Below are positions 54,039 to 64,000 of a stretch of DNA of 64,000 bases, piece after piece. How positions within the stretch are numbered: the stretch's first letter is position 1; each line of letters opens with the position of its first letter. Below the pieces are notes generated by a model. It was not told the origin of the DNA, did not search any database, and worked only from the letters and a program-made list of their open reading frames with translations. Origin of the DNA: Mantamonas sphyraenae (taxonomy: Eukaryota > CRuMs > Mantamonadidae); the NCBI GenBank assembly GCA_026936335.1, contig JAPMXV010000005.1:62001-126000 (forward strand). Direction: 5' to 3'. A program made the translations under genes and the position numbers.

Positions 54039-55825
54039 ATGGGCAAAGGAGCAGCTGCAGTTGCTGACAAGACTTACACCTGGGAAGAGGTGGCCAAGCA
54101 CAACACGGCCGACTCGCTGTGGATCAGCGTGCGTGGCAGCGTGTACGACATCACAAGCTGGCTGCCCAAGCATCCGGGAGGACAGGACATCCTGCTCCTG
54201 TCGTCGGGCCGCGATGTGACGCAAGTGTTTGAGAGGTAGGTGCTCCTCTGGCCTCCCGTGTGACATGTGCCGGCGTTTGGGGCGCGGCGCGAGATTCTTG
54301 GCCGTCGCATGGGCTCTCCCACATTCCAGACCGGTCTCCAAGGGCCCATCTTGGCCCGTTCGCGCCACACGGCATGTCCGTGCGTCAAAGTTGGGAGCGT
54401 GCATGTGTGGATGCCTCCTTTGGCTGGTAGCATGCCCTGTGCCGGGTGTCTGGGCGCGGCCGCAAACGCGCACGTGGCGCCGCCGTCGGCTGAGAAAAAT
54501 CCACGACTCCGACGGGTCTGCGCTGCACCCTGCCCGCGATCATGGAAACCCTGTGCAAAAAGCACCGCGTGTGTGAAGGCCATGGATGCTGACACACGCA
54601 TCCGGGTGTTGGCACCACACACATACACAGCTACCACCCGCTGCGCGCAGAAGCCACGCTGGAAAAGTTCAAGATTGGCTCGCTGAGCACCACCGAGCTC
54701 ATCACGTTCCCAGACAGCAAGGACAAGGGCCTGTACCCGGCCATGCGCGAGCGTGTGGAGAAATACTTCAAGGACACGAAGCAGGATCCCCGCTGGGCGC
54801 CGTGGCAACAGCTGCGCTACGTGATGATCTACACCATCATCGCGCTGTCGTACTATGGAGCGTTTGTGACCTTCCAGGGCAACACGCTGATGACATACCT
54901 GCTTCAGGTGCCTCTGGGTCTGGGTGCAGCCATGCTGGGCCTCATGCCGATGCACGACAACTCGCATACCGCAAACACCAAGAGCCCGTGGGTCTGGGCG
55001 GCCATGGGTGCCACCCACGACATTGTCAACGGCAGCTCTTTCCTCGTGTGGTTCTACCAGCATGTGCTGGGCCACCATCCGTACACCAACGTTGACGGAG
55101 CAGACCCAGACATCGAAACCACCAAGCAGGATGTCCGCCGCATCAAGCCCCACCAGCGCTGGTACCCCATGTATGTGGTCCAAGCCATGTACGTGCCTGT
55201 GCTCTATGGTGTCCTCGCCTGGAAGACGCGTCTGCAGGACTTTTTCATCCTGTTCTACTACAAGCGCAACGGCGTCGTGCGCGTCAACCCGCTGTCCACG
55301 TACCACGTCTTTATGTTCTTCTTTGGCAAGATCTTCTTTGTGCTGTACCGCATTGTGGCGCCGTGGTACCTGCTGGGCAACAGCTTTGGCACAGTCATGC
55401 TCAGTCTGACCATTTCCGACCTGGTCACCAGCTACTGGCTTGCCCTCACCTTCCAGTCGTCCCACGTGGTCGAGGAGGTCGAATGGCCTCTGCCCGACGA
55501 GAACAACCACATCAACATGGACTGGGCCGAGATGCAGCTCCTCACCACGCAGGACTACGCTCACAAGAACTGGTTCTGGACGACCTTTACCGGCGCCCTC
55601 AACTACCAGGTCACCCACCACCTGTTCCCCGGCGTCAACCAGTACTATTACCCTGAGATTGCGCCCGTCATTCAGGAGGTCTGCAAGGAGTACGGCGTCA
55701 AGTACATGCTGCGCGACACCTTTACCGAGGCGCTTGGCTCGCACATCAACCACCTCAAGAACCTTGGTGACAAGGCTGCTGGTGAGGCCAAGAACAAGGA
55801 GCTGGACAGCAAGAAGACTCAGTAG
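54039..55825 (+). CDS. Front-end fatty-acid desaturase with N-terminal cytochrome b5 domain
   Basis: Exons 54039-54235 and 54631-55825 (intron 395 nt, phase 2) give 463 aa. The cytochrome b5 domain (aa about 10-85) has the haem motif HPGG. The desaturase core has the three histidine boxes: HDNSH, HVLGHH and QVTHH, where Gln replaces the first His, the mark of front-end desaturases (delta-4, -5, -6, -8) and some sphingolipid desaturases. TM pairs flank the boxes. It acts on the ER, inserting a double bond between the carboxyl end and an existing one during polyunsaturated fatty-acid synthesis; regiospecificity cannot be read from sequence. The long intron carries no convincing ORF. The coding part of exon 2 is strongly C/G-ending. 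Confidence 0.93.
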
Positions 55826-55893
55826 AGTGAACCGTGTGTCCAGGTGTCCAGTTGTCTGCACCGCTGCGCGTGTCGGCCCAGTTCCATTTGGCA

Positions 55894-57474
55894 ATGCAAA
55901 AGCGACCTTTCTCCGACTCGTCTTCGTCTGCCTCTGAGGCTTCTTCTGCACCGAAACGGCAGCGGGTGGTTGTTGTGCGTGGAGGGGGCGGGAAGCAAGG
56001 TTCCCGAGAACTCGTCGCTGCAAAGCGAAACATCTCCAGGCCGCGCATTGACCCAAATGCGCCTCAACAGCCCCAATTACGCACCACAAGCGCACTTTCT
56101 ACCTCTTCTTCTTCATCTTCTTCATCTTCTTCATCATCTTCATCCTCTTCCTCTTCATCGTCGCTGTCGTCTGTGCGAAAAGCCAAGCAAACGACGCTCG
56201 CCACACAGCAACAGTTGCAGAAGCTGCAGGCACTGTGTATTGTCGACTTTGAGGCCACCTGTGATTCGCCCGTACAGACGTCGCCGCAGGAGATCATCGA
56301 GTTCCCCAGTGTGCTGCTGGACGTGGAGGACAACGACGTGGTGGCCCAATTCCAAGTGTACGTGCGCCCCACCGTCCACCCAGAGCTTTCGTCCTTCTGC
56401 ACACAGTTCACGGGCATCGAACAACGATGGGTCGACTCTGGGGTGCCCCTCCAGCAGGCCATGCACCTGCACGCCTTCTGGCTCTTCAAGAACGGGTGCT
56501 TGCAACTCGAGCAGCTCCCTGGCGACCTCGATTGGCATGCTCTGGTCGGAGAACTCACATTGAACACAAGCGACGCTGCAGAGGAAGGTGTTGGTTGGAG
56601 CTACATTCGTGATGCGAACGGTGTCGTCGATGAACTGCGGCGAAATCTCTACGCACCGATTGCTGCGATGGATGCGTCCAAAGCAGCGCGTGCCCTCACT
56701 CGCGACGGCCCTGTTGGCAAAAAACGCACAAAGTGGACGTTTGTCAGCGATTCGAGCTGGGATCTGGCTGTCTGTCTGCAGGCAGAGCTGAAGTGGCGCA
56801 AACTGGAACACCCACTGCCCTACAGGACCTGGATCGACGTGCGCAAGGCGTTCCAGCGCCATTTTGACGTCTCTTTGTCAAAGCTTCGTCGAAAGGCAAA
56901 GTCGCTGCAAATGGACGACAGCGGCTACGAGGATGTGGACGAGCGGCGGCACGAAGGTGTCTCCTCGTTGCGGGTCATGCTCAATCACTGTGGCATGCAA
57001 TTCCAGGGGGACGCACACAGTGGCCTCACGGACTCACTGAACATTTGCCGTCTTGTGCAGCATCTCAACACCACGGGGCATGTCTTTCGGGTGGATGGCA
57101 AAATCAGTGATTCGGTCACCTTCCAGGGCAGTGGCAATGGCAGGCGAGACAGCACTGCCTCTGCTTCATCATCCTCATCCTCTATCTCGCCATCGCCGTC
57201 TTTGTCCTCCACCACAGACGGATCAGAGGACAAACCGCGCGCACGCAAGCAGGTCAGCATTGCTTCCATGTTTGGCGTCCCAGAACCAGGTGACAAGTCT
57301 TCCAACAAGGAACAACAGAGTGGCAACGACATCCGCGGCGTGTGCCATTGCGGCGTCCCATGCGCAACACGCACCGTGAAGAAACCGGGCCCCAACCACA
57401 TGCGCGAGTTCCTCTCTTGCGGCAAGTACAGTCAACGGACGGGTGCTGCATGTGAATTCTTCAAGTGGGCGTAG
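55894..57474 (+). CDS. ERI2: ERI2-like DEDDh 3'-5' exonuclease with GRF zinc finger
   Basis: This intronless gene encodes 526 aa from the ATG at 55894. After a Ser-rich N-terminus, the exonuclease domain opens with CIVDFEATCD (ExoI) and EIIEFPSVLLD, as in ERI1/ERI2/ERI3. FCTQFTGIEQRWVDSG follows. ExoII-like FVSDSSWDLAVCLQ and ExoIII-like GDAHSGLTDSLNICRLV come after a non-homologous insert of roughly 100 aa (nt about 56430-56730). The C-terminus holds a GRF-type zinc finger (CHCGVPCATRTVKK ... REFLSCG ... CEFFKWA), the combination seen in animal ERI2. The role is probably trimming structured RNA or histone/small RNA 3' ends. The stop codon ends three bases before inverted-repeat arm 2. Confidence 0.85.
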   Translation: MQKRPFSDSSSSASEASSAPKRQRVVVVRGGGGKQGSRELVAAKRNISRPRIDPNAPQQPQLRTTSALSTSSSSSSSSSSSSSSSSSSSSLSSVRKAKQTTLATQQQLQKLQALCIVDFEATCDSPVQTSPQEIIEFPSVLLDVEDNDVVAQFQVYVRPTVHPELSSFCTQFTGIEQRWVDSGVPLQQAMHLHAFWLFKNGCLQLEQLPGDLDWHALVGELTLNTSDAAEEGVGWSYIRDANGVVDELRRNLYAPIAAMDASKAARALTRDGPVGKKRTKWTFVSDSSWDLAVCLQAELKWRKLEHPLPYRTWIDVRKAFQRHFDVSLSKLRRKAKSLQMDDSGYEDVDERRHEGVSSLRVMLNHCGMQFQGDAHSGLTDSLNICRLVQHLNTTGHVFRVDGKISDSVTFQGSGNGRRDSTASASSSSSSISPSPSLSSTTDGSEDKPRARKQVSIASMFGVPEPGDKSSNKEQQSGNDIRGVCHCGVPCATRTVKKPGPNHMREFLSCGKYSQRTGAACEFFKWA

Positions 57475-57476
57475 AG

Positions 57477-59657
57477 TTTGGAAATGTTCATCTCATCATC
57501 ATCATGCGTCTCCTCACCCCTCGTATTGGTCAATCTCGTCCAGCAGCGCATCCGCATACCCAGGCGTGTAAAACTTCACAATCTGGTCCGGGTACAGGTT
57601 GTTGATCAGTGTGATCTGCTCCTCAAACTTCGATCCGCTCTCTGCGTTCAGCTGCTGGATCTGCTGCAATCCTCCAGACGACACAAACGCACGACGCGCG
57701 TTCGAGTCGTTCGGCAGCACCTTGGCAAACCGTTGCAGCACACTCTTCAGAATCGCAGGCGGTGCCTCGCTCAACAGCGGTTCCAGCGCCTCCAGCGAGT
57801 CGCATCGTTCGATGATCGCACGCAACGCACGTCGCGACTTGGTCTGCAGGTCCTCGCTCGCCTCCTGGTCGTTCACCTTGTCCAGCAGGTTCGGCAACAC
57901 ATTTGCATCTGCCAGTGCCCCAGCGTGCTGCGGCGAGTGCTTTCCACACTGGCCCAGCGCCCACGCCGCTGCTGCCGCAATGTAGTCTTCCTCGTCAGAC
58001 ACCAGCGACGACACAATCGCTGGCACCCCGTTCGACTCGATCACTGCCATTGCCAGTGACTCGGAGAATGCGCCGATGTATCCCAATGCCATAATGCCTG
58101 GCAGACGCTCGTTTCCGCTCTCTGCGTCGCTCACATAGTCCACCAGTGCTGCCACGCCGCCTGCATTCACCACCAGCTGACACAGCTCCGGCGATTGCTT
58201 GCAGATCTCGCGGATCAGCGTCGCTGCATTCTTACGCACCACCGGGTCGTGGTCCTTCAGACAGTACAGCACTCGCGGGAAGATCTCTCCCTCCACCACA
58301 AGCTCACTCAGCTCCAGCGAGTGTTTTGCCAGCTGGCTCAGTGCACTGCACACCTGTCGCTTCAGTTTCGCATCCGACGACGCCACCAGCGGTGCCAGGA
58401 ATGCAATCGCTCCACTGTCCGCCACTGCCTGTGCCAAACCCACGCTGTGTTTGGCCACGTCCGACAGCGATGACGCCGCAATCCGCTTCAGACTCAGTTC
58501 CGGTTCCTGCAGCGCAAGCACAAGCAAAGGCACTGCCCCTGCGTCCACGCATGCCTGTGCAAGCTCAGCGTTGTGTCGTGCCACGTACCCAATCGCCCAC
58601 GCTGCGCTCTCCTTTACCCCAGGGTCAAACTCCTCCAAACACGTCACCAGCGCATCCAATGCCCCTGCATCCAACACTGCCGTTGCCAACGCAGGCGAAT
58701 GCTTGGCCACCGCACGCAGCACAAACGCTGCACTCTTCTTGTAGAACCGGTTCTGCTCCGACAGCGAATACACAAGCTGCGGCAGGATGTCTGCTGCCAC
58801 CACACTCTCTGCAATCTCGTCGCTGTAGTTGGCCAAGCGTCCAATTGCCAGTGCTGCGCTCTGTTGGATCGACGGGATCGAGTCCAGCAGCAGCGGCCGC
58901 AGCAGCTGAAGCACGCCTGCGTTTTGCAGAGCCTCGATGTTCTGAGGCCGCGTTGCCAGCTCTGCCACCGTCTGTGTGTGTTTGTGCGTGCGTGTGTGAT
59001 CCACGTGCCATGTGCGTGTGTGTCCATCCCATTGTGTTTCCATGTGTGAGTGTGTGATCTCCCCTCCTCTCCCTTCTCCTTGGAAACGAAGGACTCGCCC
59101 CAAAACCTCGCCGGCTAGCCGTTGGTCGCGCCCCAGCCGCCCCTCTTGTGCTCTCTGCACATCACCACATCCCGCACACACGCACGCATGCCTCTCTCAT
59201 CCCTTTCCCCCGTCTCTCTCTTCACCCAAGGAATTCCATCTCCTGGTTCTCTCCGTGCCCTCTTCCCGTGCACTCGCTTGTCGGCTGAAACGAGCCGTCG
59301 CCTCAAAGGCCAATCTTTGCCCTGTTCGGCCCCCCTATCCACACCCTCCACAGCGCTTCCCACGCCTTTGTCCTGCCACGTACCTGCACAAAGGTCACAC
59401 GCGCCTTTTGATACTGCTCAAACGTCTGAAAGACAGCCCTGTTGCCCGACATGTGTGTGCGTTGGAAGGCGGTTTTGTTTTGTTGCCTCGGAGAACGGGT
59501 ACGCAGGAGAGGCAGATGGATGGGCAGGGGTGGGAGGGATGGGGGGGAGAAGTGGAAGGAAGGAAGGGGCCATGCATGGGTGTTGTGCTCACAGGCAGGA
59601 GGGAGGGTGGCAGGGATCCCACACGGCTGGAAGCTGCCCCTCCCACACCACATCTTC
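57477..59657 (-). repeat. Inverted-repeat arm 2 (contains SPAG6 copy 2)
   Basis: Reverse complement of 49896-52079. The inner end is 3 bp from the ERI2-like stop codon and the outer end is 9 bp from the start codon of the next gene. Confidence 0.95.
57514..59452 (-). CDS. SPAG6: SPAG6 / PF16 axonemal central-pair armadillo protein, copy 2
   Basis: Exons 59384-59452 and 57514-58971 join in phase 0 to 508 aa, apparently identical in protein sequence to copy 1. The intron (58972-59383, 412 nt) is identical too except for one base I could find (GGATGGACAC against GGATGCACAC). Both copies are intact, with matching splice sites, so both could be expressed. The 5' flank inside the arm is shared with copy 1 up to about 205 bp upstream of the ATG, so the two copies probably carry the same promoter. 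This copy is divergent from the charged coiled-coil gene and convergent with the ERI2-like gene (39 bp between stops). Confidence 0.97.
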
Positions 59658-59666
59658 TTGCCACCC

Positions 59667-62032
59667 ATGTCATCTGCGCTCGACCTCATCAGTCCGAGCA
59701 GCAAGAAGGACACAGAACCGCGCTCGCCAGGTGACAACCTGGACCCAGAGCGCAAGGCAGCAAGCCTGCGCTCGACGGCGTCACCGCGAGCACGTCGCAA
59801 TCTAGGCTCCGCTGCATCCTCTGCCAGTGGCAGACAGCCGTCGCGCTCCTCGTCCAGGTCCAGCGCGGCCAATCCGCAGGATAAAAAAGACAAAACAAAG
59901 CTGAGCGAGCTCAAATCCAGCCTCAATCAGTGGGTGAGTTTTCCAAGCGACGATCATTCAACGGTCAACCGCTTCCCAAGCCCTCCCACACTCCCCAGAG
60001 AGTTCTACATCCCGCTCGCTGCCGCCTCAGCGTCGCTTTGGCACGCCAGCTTCCTTTTAAATCCCACATGCACCCTTCCATGCTTATCCAGCACGCACCT
60101 GCGGGCATACAACGGTGCGTTGTTGCGCAAAACGCTGACCCCACTCTTTTGCAACCCGCCGTATTCCGTGTGCCCTTCACCTGCGTGCCGTACCCACAGG
60201 CCGATTCGATTGACGAGTACGAGCAGGAGCGGGCCAACAAGCCAGTGCGCAAAATCAAATCGCTGAACAAGGGCAAGGGCCGCAAGAAACGACACAATCT
60301 GGAGGCCAACCAGTTTGTGGTGGAAACCAAGCCGGAAGCCAAACCGGAGAAGGACAAGGAGCAACTGGAAGACTTGCAGCAAACCTTGCATGCATTTGAG
60401 TTGTACCTGAAGCAGCGTAGCACACAGCAGCGCAAGGACCGGCAACTCTCAGAATATCTCAAAGCCGAACAGGTCATCCACGATGCCGAGGCCAAAATCC
60501 AGGCCAACCGAGAGGCACGCATGGAATACTTCCGCAAGAAGAACGCACGGCAAAAGAAGGAACAGCGCCAGCGGGAAAAGAGGCGACACGAGAAGCGGCA
60601 GCGGCAGCTTGCAGCGCTGCGTGCGCAGGAGGACAGGCGTGCAGCAAGCATGCGTGCGTCGACGGGCATGCAGTCTGTGTCTCGTCCCAGTCCCACGCGT
60701 CCGTCGTCTGTGGCATCGCGTGAGACACAGGAAAGCCGCGATTCGTTCTGGGCCGATGCTGGCCTGGTGGAGCCAGCCACTCCCAAACGCGTGCGCACAG
60801 GCGTGTCTGAACGCTCGCATCGCAACAGCAGCCAACATCGTGGAGGGAAGACGCACAGGGACGATGATGAGGAGGACCGTGACGAAGGGACCAGCGGGGA
60901 CGAAGATTCCGAGCGCCGCGCTGCGAGGCGGAAGGAAGCGGAGCGTGCAGAGCGACTGGAAGCGTTGGAAAAGAAGAGGGAGGCACGCAGGAGGGAGGTG
61001 GAAGAGAACACGTCACGCAAGATCAAGAGCCGATACGGAGGGGAGTACAAGACCCCCTACTCGCACGGCGCCAAGCACACACACAAGCAGAATGGCAGCA
61101 TGTGGGGCAACGAGGCAGGTGAACACCACAAACAGGGCGACGGCGACGATCTGCCGCAGGGCTTCCACAGCGACGCCCTGGATCTGAAAATCAGCCACGA
61201 GACCACAGACGAACGGCAACGGCAGCGGCGACAATTGGTCGAAGCGAAGCGGGTGGCACGCCAGCGTGAAGTGGCCAAGCAGAAGTGGCTCATGTACGAC
61301 CGAGCCAAGAAGCGCAAGAAGGCCATCCTAGACATGATGGCCTCGGGGGACAAGGAGACGCTGGAACGATCCGTGTTTGCCGACGTGGGACCCAAGAAGA
61401 TGTCGTGGTACACCATGGACGATGCCTTGGATACCTCGCTGGCAAGTCCCACCTCGTCGGCACACCTACACGACAAGGAACGGCAGGCACGGCGGGAACA
61501 ACGACTGCGAGAGGAACGTGAAGCCATGCAGGCGTACACTGGAAGCCACGACACCGACGGGGGCCTCTCTGGCTACTACGACCACAGGGGCGACGATGAG
61601 GACGACGATGCAGCGTTCCAGGCACACGTAAAACGGGAAACAGGGTCCAAGACGACCACGAATCAGTCGCAGTCGCCACAGCGGCGTGGAAAGGCACCCA
61701 AATCGATTATGGAGGATTCGTTGGGGCCGGCAGGGGGCACACCGCAGTGGAAACGCAACACAAAGTATGGATTCAAGGTGCAGACGCCGCTCAAGACACG
61801 GGAGCAACTCAAGATGGCCATTCGTGAAGAGGGCGAGTTCATGAGTGAGGAGAAGCGGGCTCGGCTGGAACAGGAAGAGTGGGAGCGACAGGAGGCAGAA
61901 CGCATTGCCAACGATCCGGAAATCCAAGCGGCGGAGCTGAAACGCACACGGCATGCTCCCCTGCCTGGCCAGCCGCTGACCCTTGCACAAGCGTCCACTG
62001 GGCGATTGGGCAGCTCCACACATCGCAAATGA
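59667..62032 (+). CDS. Uncharacterised highly charged coiled-coil protein
   Basis: Exons 59667-59933 and 60200-62032 join in phase 0 to 699 aa. I do not recognise the family. A Ser/Arg-rich N-terminus is followed by basic RKIKSLNKGKGRKKR and long Arg/Glu/Lys/Gln helices (RQKKEQRQREKRRHEKRQRQ; another around nt 60910-61010). A conserved-looking patch is VGPKKMSWYTMDDALDTS. Near the C-terminus WKRNTKYGFKVQTPLKTREQ and EWERQEAERIANDPEIQAAE stand out. There is no TM or signal peptide. Proteins of this kind are common in basal bodies, axonemes and RNA-processing complexes. It shares a divergent region with SPAG6 copy 2, which weakly suggests a flagellar role, although that arm was duplicated. Confidence 0.7.
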
Positions 62033-62084
62033 AGAGTTCTGTCCCTGTGGCAATCGCTTGTTTTAGTGTGTTTTCATGTTTGTC

Positions 62085-64000
62085 TCAATTGACGGACGAC
62101 GATGCGATGCCCATGAGACGCATCTGCTCGCGGACGGTAGCGTGGTTTGGCTCCTGTTGCAGGACGCGTTGAAAGCATTGCAAGGCACGGTCTCGGGCAC
62201 CCATGGCTGCGTACAGCACACCCAGATTTGTGTTGATGCCCACGTGGTTTGGATTCAGTTTCAGGCCACGTTCGTACTCCTGCACCGCAGCGGGATACTT
62301 TTTGCGCTCGGCGTAGACAAAGGCCAGCTTTTCGTAGTTGGTGACATTGCTGGGTCGATGTGCAATCAATTGTTTGTACAGCACCTCCAGATCCTGCAGG
62401 GACTTGACCTTTGTCTGGGCACATTCGGCCCCGCGGTGATAGTAGTTCATGCCCGTCCAGGTTTTGCCCAACTTCATGTTCGCCATGCCCATGTGCCGGT
62501 ACACGTTGCAATACTCGGGCCAAATCGCAAGTGCCTCTTCCAAATAGCGCAGGGCGTCCGCCCAACGCTCGTGGCGCAGCTGGATGTTGGCCATGTTGTA
62601 GGCGTTCTTGGCCGAACCCGGAAACGTCTGATACGCACGCACAAACAGCGTCTCCTCCGATTCCCAATCGCGGTTGCGCGTGTCCGAACGCACAGCGTAG
62701 AGAAGCAACACCACAGCCACAGCCAGAAGCAGGGCTGTACGAACGACTCGTGTGCCCGCGGTGGCCTCGTCGGCACGTTCCCACAACTTGACCACCACCC
62801 ACGCCACAAGCATGCAGAATCCCAGCGATGGAATGTACATGAGACGCTCTCCAATAAACGTACCCACGCTGAGAAACACGTGGCTGGCTGGCAGAAACGG
62901 GATTACCATCCATGCCAGGGCAAAGAGAATCAGGCGCACGTCACGAGCGGTAATCGATACGGCCGTGGATCCCTGCTCGTCGTCACTCTCGGTGGTGCTT
63001 TCCTTGTCATGGCTGCCATCGCGGGCGTCGTTGCCACTGCTGGTGGAGCGAATAGCGAGCCAGACAAAGACAAGAGCCACGTACGGGAGGAGCGAGAGCA
63101 GGTTCCGCGGATCGGCAACCGAATCAATCACAGGCAGAGCGTTGTAGCTGTAGTCGGAACAGAGTGTGTCTGGAAACACAAGGAGGCGCAGGTAGTAAAA
63201 GTGAAGGTAGGGGATGGTGAGAATGCGTGTGGGGCGGTCGACAAAGAGGAGCGGGTTGTCGAGGATGCGAATCACACTGACCGGCGTAAACTCGCCCATG
63301 AGGCGCGCTCGCACGTAGAGATAGGCCACACCAGAGGCAGCGAGTGCCAAAATGCGTTTGAACCACACCCGCCATTTGAGAGTGGGCGAGTGCAGCAGCA
63401 CCGCGATCGGGGAGGAGGGAAGTCGTGCAACGAGGCCGTCGTCGTGCAGAAACACGTACAGCAGATCGTATACAGCCAACACACCCAGCATGGTGATACC
63501 TGTCTCTTTGGCAAACACAGAGAGTGTGAAAAAGAGGACAGAGAGTCCAAAGGGTCGCCAGGCGGTGCGTTCTGCAAAGGCGGCCCTCGAGTAGGCAAGG
63601 AGGCCGGCAGCGTAGAACAGCATGCACAGCAGCTCTGCGCGACCGACCACGTTGGCAATGGCTTCGGTGTGGATCGGATGGCCTGCAAACAGAAGAGATG
63701 CAATTGTGGGGAAGAGCAAGGAGGACACAGAGGACGAGGTGGCGTTGACGGCGATCTGTGACACGAAGAACACGAGCACACAGGCGAGGACGTGGGTGAT
63801 GATGTTGCCCAGATGAAAGAAAAAGGGATCGAGTGTGCTTCCGGCCAAGTGATGGTCGAGACGAAGCATGAGAATGGTGATGGGTCGGTACGACTTGTGA
63901 GACTCTCGGTGTGCAATGGGCTGGCCCCAGAAGTCATGCCAGAAGAGCTGCCACACAGAATTGTTCTGCGTAACATCTTTGTTGTTCTTCACCGCAGCTC
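62085..64000 (-). CDS. TMTC-family O-mannosyltransferase (5' end cut by window edge)
   Basis: The visible 638 or so residues begin within the first lumenal loop (SVWQLFWHDFWGQPI, ESHKSYRPITILMLRLDHHL), as in TMTC1-4. Many TM segments follow, with a TMTC (DUF1736) region including RILDNPLLFVDRPTRIL and a nearby LVFPDTLCSDYSYN. A C-terminal set of TPRs comes last (AYNMANIQLRHERWADALRY, NVGINTNLGVLYAAMGARDR). TMTCs are ER GT-C glycosyltransferases that O-mannosylate cadherin-type and other lumenal beta-sandwich domains using dolichyl-phosphate mannose. No intron is needed inside the window. The start codon and first TM lie beyond position 64000. It is convergent with the coiled-coil gene, 52 bp between stops. 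Confidence 0.92.
   Translation of the reverse strand, partial: AAVKNNKDVTQNNSVWQLFWHDFWGQPIAHRESHKSYRPITILMLRLDHHLAGSTLDPFFFHLGNIITHVLACVLVFFVSQIAVNATSSSVSSLLFPTIASLLFAGHPIHTEAIANVVGRAELLCMLFYAAGLLAYSRAAFAERTAWRPFGLSVLFFTLSVFAKETGITMLGVLAVYDLLYVFLHDDGLVARLPSSPIAVLLHSPTLKWRVWFKRILALAASGVAYLYVRARLMGEFTPVSVIRILDNPLLFVDRPTRILTIPYLHFYYLRLLVFPDTLCSDYSYNALPVIDSVADPRNLLSLLPYVALVFVWLAIRSTSSGNDARDGSHDKESTTESDDEQGSTAVSITARDVRLILFALAWMVIPFLPASHVFLSVGTFIGERLMYIPSLGFCMLVAWVVVKLWERADEATAGTRVVRTALLLAVAVVLLLYAVRSDTRNRDWESEETLFVRAYQTFPGSAKNAYNMANIQLRHERWADALRYLEEALAIWPEYCNVYRHMGMANMKLGKTWTGMNYYHRGAECAQTKVKSLQDLEVLYKQLIAHRPSNVTNYEKLAFVYAERKKYPAAVQEYERGLKLNPNHVGINTNLGVLYAAMGARDRALQCFQRVLQQEPNHATVREQMRLMGIASSSVN

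Noticed and set aside
1-64000. Bacterial or viral origin, or transposable elements in the window
   Set aside because: Spliced introns, eukaryote-specific families and the absence of any transposase, integrase, reverse transcriptase or viral gene argue against it. I also found no tRNA or rRNA by eye.

Overview
The window is nuclear DNA from a unicellular eukaryote. Almost every gene is a recognisable eukaryotic family, and about 40 GT-AG introns (63 to about 410 nt) can be placed by joining conserved protein segments in phase. The set includes two copies of the axonemal central-pair protein SPAG6, so the organism builds (or built) motile flagella. It also has an F-BAR/HR1/SH3 (TOCA-type) protein, a p67phox-like NADPH oxidase subunit, an EML protein, TMTC, Patched-like RND proteins and a papain-family protease. 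This mix suits a free-living flagellate near opisthokonts, apusomonads or amoebozoans, but I cannot name the lineage from sequence alone. The genome is compact: 28 genes in 64 kb, intergenic gaps of about 10 to 230 bp, no mobile element, no tRNA or rRNA seen, and no gene-free stretch over 300 bp outside introns.

Layout, left to right: a tandem-C2 copine-like gene (cut by the left edge) lies head-to-head with a double RasGAP-like gene. Then come a Tim44/mL45-like gene, a six-TM ion channel with an extra membrane-anchored ectodomain, and a papain-family protease. Next are an EML microtubule-binding gene (with two apparent frameshifts), MYCBP, guanine deaminase, a PhoD-like phosphatase, a DENN-WD40 protein, a TOCA-type protein, a MORN/IQ protein and an M28 peptidase. 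Two tandem Patched-like RND genes follow, then a DNAJC16-like gene, a p67phox-like gene, an unknown coiled-coil gene, an AlkD-like gene and a TauD-like oxygenase. The right part holds SPAG6 copy 1, a Tim17-superfamily-like gene, a TMBIM6-like gene, a front-end desaturase, an ERI2-like exonuclease and SPAG6 copy 2 in inverted orientation. An unknown charged coiled-coil gene and a TMTC gene (cut by the right edge) close the window.

Functional themes: flagellum and microtubules (SPAG6 twice, EML, possibly MORN/IQ and the coiled-coil genes); small-GTPase, actin and membrane control (RasGAP-like, TOCA-type, DENN, p67phox-like, C2 protein); ER and membrane biology (TMTC, DNAJC16-like, TMBIM6-like, desaturase, RND pair); and nucleic-acid upkeep (AlkD-like, ERI2-like).

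Most notable are: a near-identical 2.18 kb inverted duplication carrying SPAG6, whose ends stop within a few bases of neighbouring coding regions; mosaic near-identity between the tandem RND paralogues, which looks like gene conversion; a p67phox-like protein whose usual C-terminus is replaced by PSWK repeats and UVR-like motifs; a tandem RasGAP-like protein lacking arginine fingers; and a channel with an unusual N-terminal ectodomain. Exon coordinates are my own splice predictions from phase and consensus; no transcript data were available.
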